Assembly: GCF_000622895.1 (NCBI RefSeq)
Contig: NZ_AVCC01000019.1
Span: 1-46,827 of the forward strand
Length of the DNA: 46,827 nt
Origin: Herminiimonas sp. CN
GTDB taxonomy: Bacteria; Pseudomonadota; Gammaproteobacteria; Burkholderiales; Burkholderiaceae_D
Reading direction: 5' to 3'
Below, piece after piece: positions 43,706-46,827 of the stretch (positions are counted from its first letter, which is position 1; the number at the start of each line of letters is the position of its first letter). Below the pieces are notes generated by a model. The model made no database searches. It saw nothing but the letters and a program-made list of their open reading frames with translations, and was not told the origin of the DNA. The position numbers were made by a program, and so were the translations under genes.

Positions 43706-46700
43706 ACATCTCCGAATTGTGTATTCGCAGGCCGGTGATGACGGTCTTGCTGTCGGCGGCGCTGGTGGTGGTCGGCTGGTTCGCCTACAACAAATTGCCG
43801 ATTGCGGCGCTACCCAGCTATAACACCCCGATCATCAACGTCAGCGGCGTGTTGCCGGGAGCCAGCCCGGAAATCATAGCGGCGTCGGTCGCCACCCCGC
43901 TGGAAAAGCAGTTCTCCACCATCGCCGGGCTGTCCACCATCAGCTCCAGCAATACCCTGGGCAACACCTCGATCACGCTGGAGTTCAGCCCGGACCGCGA
44001 CATCGATGCGGCCGCGGTGGACGTCCAGGCCGCCCTGCTGCGCGCGCAGCGCAGCTTGCCGGTTGAAATGACATCGCTGCCGTCGTACCGCAAGCTCAAT
44101 CCGGCCGATGCGCCGATTCTGTTTATTGCGCTGACCTCGCCGTCGATCTCGCTGGCCAACCTGAACGATTATGCGGAGAACCTGATCTCGCCCTCGCTAT
44201 CGACCATCGACGGCGTGGCGCAAGTGCAGATCAACGGCCAGCGCCGTTATGCGGTGCGGGTCAAGGCCAGGCCGGACCAGCTGGCGGCGCGCAACATGAG
44301 CATGGACGACCTGGCCACCGCGTTGCGCGTTGCCAATGCGAACAGCCCGGTCGGCGTGCTGGACGGCCCGCGCCAGAGCCTGACCCTGCAAGCCAACGAA
44401 CAGCTGCGCAATGCCGAGGCCTTTGCCAACCTGGTTATCGGCAGCAAGGATGGCGCGGTAGTGAGGCTCAAGGACGTAGCGGAGGTGCTCGATAGCGTCG
44501 AATCGACCAAGAGCGGCAGCTGGTCGAACGGGCAGCCGGCGATCACGATGTCGGTGTTGCGCCAGCCGAATGCCAATACGGTGGCGGTGGTGGACGCGGT
44601 GAAGGCCACCATCCCGCAATTCAAGGCCCAGATGCCGGGCTCGATCGAGGTCAAGATCCTGAACGACCGCTCGGTCTCGATCCGGGATGCGATTCACGAT
44701 GTGAAATTCACCTTGCTGCTGACCATCGCGCTGGTGGTGCTGGTGATCTTCCTGTTCCTCAAGCGCCTGTCGGCGACCATGATCCCGGTGCTGACGCTGC
44801 CGATTTCGCTGATCGGCTGTTTCGGCCTGATGTACTGGCTCGGCTACAGCCTGGACAATATCTCGCTGATGGGCATTACCATCGCAGTCGGCCTGGTGGT
44901 CGATGATGCGATCGTGATGCTGGAGAATATCGTGCGCTACGTGGAGCAGGGCATGGCGCCGCTGCCGGCGGCCCTGAAGGGCTCGCGCGAGATGGTGTTT
45001 ACCATCGTCTCGATCTCGATTTCGCTGGTGGCGGTGTTCATCCCGATTTTCTTCATGCCGGGCGTGATCGGCCAGATGTTCCACGAATTTGCGGTGGTGG
45101 TGTCGCTGGCGGTGCTGGTGTCGGCGCTGGTTTCGCTGTCGCTGGTGCCGATGCTGTGCAGCCGTATCCTGCGCCACGAAACGCATGAAAACGACGGCTG
45201 GCTTAGCCGCAATTTCGAACGCGGATTCCAGGCGGTGGTGCGCGGTTACACGCATGTGCTGGATTGGTGCCTCGGGCACAGCAAGACGGTATTGGCGGTG
45301 GCGCTGGCCACGTTCGCGCTGACCGCGGTGTTGTTCATCGAGATACCGAAAGGATTTTTCCCGAGCGAAGACATCGGCCAGATCAGCGCCGCCATCGAAG
45401 GCCCGCAGGATATTTCCTATCCGGCGATGGCGGCGCTGGTGCAGCGGGTCGCCGACATCGTCAGGCATGACCCGAATGTCGGCAGCGTGATCGTCTCGGC
45501 CAGCAGCGGCAACAGCGGCCGGATGTTCATCGGCCTCAAGCCGAGGAATCAACGCAAGCCGATGGATGCGGTGCTGGAGCAGCTCAGGCGCAAGGCCAAC
45601 AGCATTCCCGGGATGGCGGTCTACCTGAGTCCGATACAGAACCTGCGTCTGGGCGGCAGGTCCAGCAAGAGCCGTTATCAATACGTGCTGCAAAGCGTGC
45701 GTGCCGATGAGCTCAGCGACTGGTCGGAGCAGTTGCAAGCCAAAATGCGCGCCGATCCGATCTTCCGCGATGTCACCAGCGATTCGCAACTCAACGGTTT
45801 GCAGGCGCAGGTCGATATCGATCGCGATCGCGCCAATAGCGCCGGAGTTCAGATTCAGGATATCCGCACCGCGCTTTACAGTGCCTACGGCGATCGCCAG
45901 GTATCGACCATCTTTACCAGCAGCAACAGCTTTCAGGTAATCCTGCAGGATGCCGACAGCGGCGGCCAGGACGAAACGGATTTGAGCAAGATCTATCTGC
46001 GCGGCAAGGATGGCAATCTGGTGCCGCTGATCAGCATTGCCAGCGTGCGCCGCACGGTCGGGCCGGTGGCGGTGAATCACCAGGGCCAGCTGCAGGCCAT
46101 CACCATTTCGTTCAATCTGGCGGCGGATGTGCCGCTGGGCGATGCCAGCGCGAAAATCGATCGGTTCAAGGCCGACATGCGCTTGCCGGTCAGCGTCATT
46201 ACCTCCTATGCCGGCGATGCGGCGGCCTTCCAGTCGTCCCAGGGCAGCCAGATCGTGCTGCTGGTGCTGGCGGTGATCGTGATCTACGTCCTGCTCGGCG
46301 TGCTGTACGAGAGTTACATCCATCCGCTGACGATCCTGGCCGGGTTGCCTTCGGCCGCGGTCGGCGCCCTGCTGACGCTGCGCCTGTTCGGCTTCGAGCT
46401 GACGCTGATCGCCACCATCGGCATCCTGATGCTGATCGGCATCGTCAAGAAGAACGCGATCATGATGATCGATTTCGCGCTGGCCGCGCAGCGCGAGCAG
46501 GGCATGGCGCCATCCGCAGCGATCCGCAGCGCCTGCCTGCTGCGCTTTCGGCCGATCATGATGACTACGCTGGCGGCCCTGATGGGCGCGCTGCCGATTG
46601 CGCTCGGGCTGGGGGCGGGGGCCGAACTGCGCCAGCCGCTGGGGCTGGCGATCGTCGGCGGCCTGATCTTCTCGCAGGCGATCACGTTGTTCATCACGCC

Positions 46701-46794
46701 GGTGATTTACCTGTTCCTCGACCGCTTCAGCGGCAGCGGCCCGTTGCAGATCGCACCGGAACTGCTGTCCGATGACGTTGCGCGCACTGCTTAA
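43702..46794 (+). CDS. RND multidrug efflux permease (MdtB/MdtC-like)
   Basis: 1030 residues from GTG 43702, which overlaps the adaptor stop (GTGA); the frame extends upstream but that part lies inside the adaptor gene. Starts MNISELCIRRPVMTVLLSAA, the standard RND beginning. The proton-relay aspartates Asp401 and Asp402 are in GLVVDDAIVMLENIVRYVE. Two large periplasmic loops (about 30-335 and 560-860) and twelve membrane helices are expected; a second helix bundle contains LLGVLYESYIHPLTILAGLP. Probably a proton-driven drug/metabolite exporter. Only one permease gene is visible, and no outer-membrane factor follows before the window ends. Confidence 0.94.
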   Translation: MNISELCIRRPVMTVLLSAALVVVGWFAYNKLPIAALPSYNTPIINVSGVLPGASPEIIAASVATPLEKQFSTIAGLSTISSSNTLGNTSITLEFSPDRDIDAAAVDVQAALLRAQRSLPVEMTSLPSYRKLNPADAPILFIALTSPSISLANLNDYAENLISPSLSTIDGVAQVQINGQRRYAVRVKARPDQLAARNMSMDDLATALRVANANSPVGVLDGPRQSLTLQANEQLRNAEAFANLVIGSKDGAVVRLKDVAEVLDSVESTKSGSWSNGQPAITMSVLRQPNANTVAVVDAVKATIPQFKAQMPGSIEVKILNDRSVSIRDAIHDVKFTLLLTIALVVLVIFLFLKRLSATMIPVLTLPISLIGCFGLMYWLGYSLDNISLMGITIAVGLVVDDAIVMLENIVRYVEQGMAPLPAALKGSREMVFTIVSISISLVAVFIPIFFMPGVIGQMFHEFAVVVSLAVLVSALVSLSLVPMLCSRILRHETHENDGWLSRNFERGFQAVVRGYTHVLDWCLGHSKTVLAVALATFALTAVLFIEIPKGFFPSEDIGQISAAIEGPQDISYPAMAALVQRVADIVRHDPNVGSVIVSASSGNSGRMFIGLKPRNQRKPMDAVLEQLRRKANSIPGMAVYLSPIQNLRLGGRSSKSRYQYVLQSVRADELSDWSEQLQAKMRADPIFRDVTSDSQLNGLQAQVDIDRDRANSAGVQIQDIRTALYSAYGDRQVSTIFTSSNSFQVILQDADSGGQDETDLSKIYLRGKDGNLVPLISIASVRRTVGPVAVNHQGQLQAITISFNLAADVPLGDASAKIDRFKADMRLPVSVITSYAGDAAAFQSSQGSQIVLLVLAVIVIYVLLGVLYESYIHPLTILAGLPSAAVGALLTLRLFGFELTLIATIGILMLIGIVKKNAIMMIDFALAAQREQGMAPSAAIRSACLLRFRPIMMTTLAALMGALPIALGLGAGAELRQPLGLAIVGGLIFSQAITLFITPVIYLFLDRFSGSGPLQIAPELLSDDVARTA

Positions 46795-46827
46795 GGTTAT
46801 AGAATTGGCGGAGTATATCGATAAATA

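Noticed and set aside
44197..46323. 708-codon frame antisense to the RND permease
   Set aside because: His/Arg/Gln-rich shadow frame of a GC-rich membrane protein gene.
1..46827. CRISPR array, tRNA or rRNA genes, prophage or toxin-antitoxin modules
   Set aside because: None recognised by eye; a tRNAscan-SE and CRISPR search would be needed to exclude short or degenerate examples.

Overview
The window looks like a chromosomal segment of a Gram-negative betaproteobacterium, most likely Burkholderiales and plausibly Oxalobacteraceae. This is an inference from gene content and protein flavour: an LPS core/lipid A block (waaF, msbA, waaL), type IVa minor pilins, a RibB protein with a degenerate RibA half, a ZTP-type riboswitch before glyA, and AidB and RND efflux genes. 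No ribosomal RNA, tRNA, CRISPR array or plasmid/phage replication gene was seen.

Layout. (1) 0-5.2 kb is an acyl-CoA/ketone-body cluster: ETF-ubiquinone oxidoreductase, an SDR dehydrogenase, a hot-dog thioesterase, a PAS-LuxR regulator and a two-subunit 3-oxoacid CoA-transferase. (2) 5.2-7.1 kb is a group II intron just behind the CoA-transferase terminator; its reverse transcriptase is broken by a 4-bp tandem duplication. (3) 7.3-9.4 kb holds an AEC transporter and a membrane diguanylate cyclase. (4) 9.6-16.7 kb is the LPS region: waaF, an internally deleted carboxymuconolactone-decarboxylase-like gene, msbA, about 1 kb of mostly non-coding DNA with a strongly folding RNA candidate, two glycosyltransferases and an O-antigen ligase. 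The sugar genes are AT-richer than their neighbours. (5) 16.9-24.4 kb is housekeeping: dnaE, trhO, plsY, riboswitch plus glyA, nrdR. (6) 24.5-31.7 kb is a minor pilin operon (two fimT copies, pilV, pilW, pilX, pilY1, pilE). (7) 31.9-36.0 kb is riboflavin biosynthesis (ribD, ribE, ribBX, ribH) plus nusB. (8) 36.2-46.8 kb has an aminotransferase, a lytic transglycosylase, ubiD with a displaced start, the SRP RNA gene, aidB, and a divergent RND efflux pair.

How the genes work together: the first cluster passes electrons from acyl-CoA oxidation to quinone and activates acetoacetate-type acids; the LPS block builds core oligosaccharide, flips lipid A and ligates O-antigen; the pilin block supplies the priming complex and tip adhesin of type IV pili; the rib block makes the flavins used by several enzymes here (ETF-QO, AidB, and prenyl-FMN for UbiD).

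I found no clear, wholly new multi-gene system. The best candidates for novelty are the structured RNA at about 13.44-13.58 kb, the truncated 74-residue protein locked between msbA and waaF, the displaced ubiD start, and the base-composition step inside dnaE.
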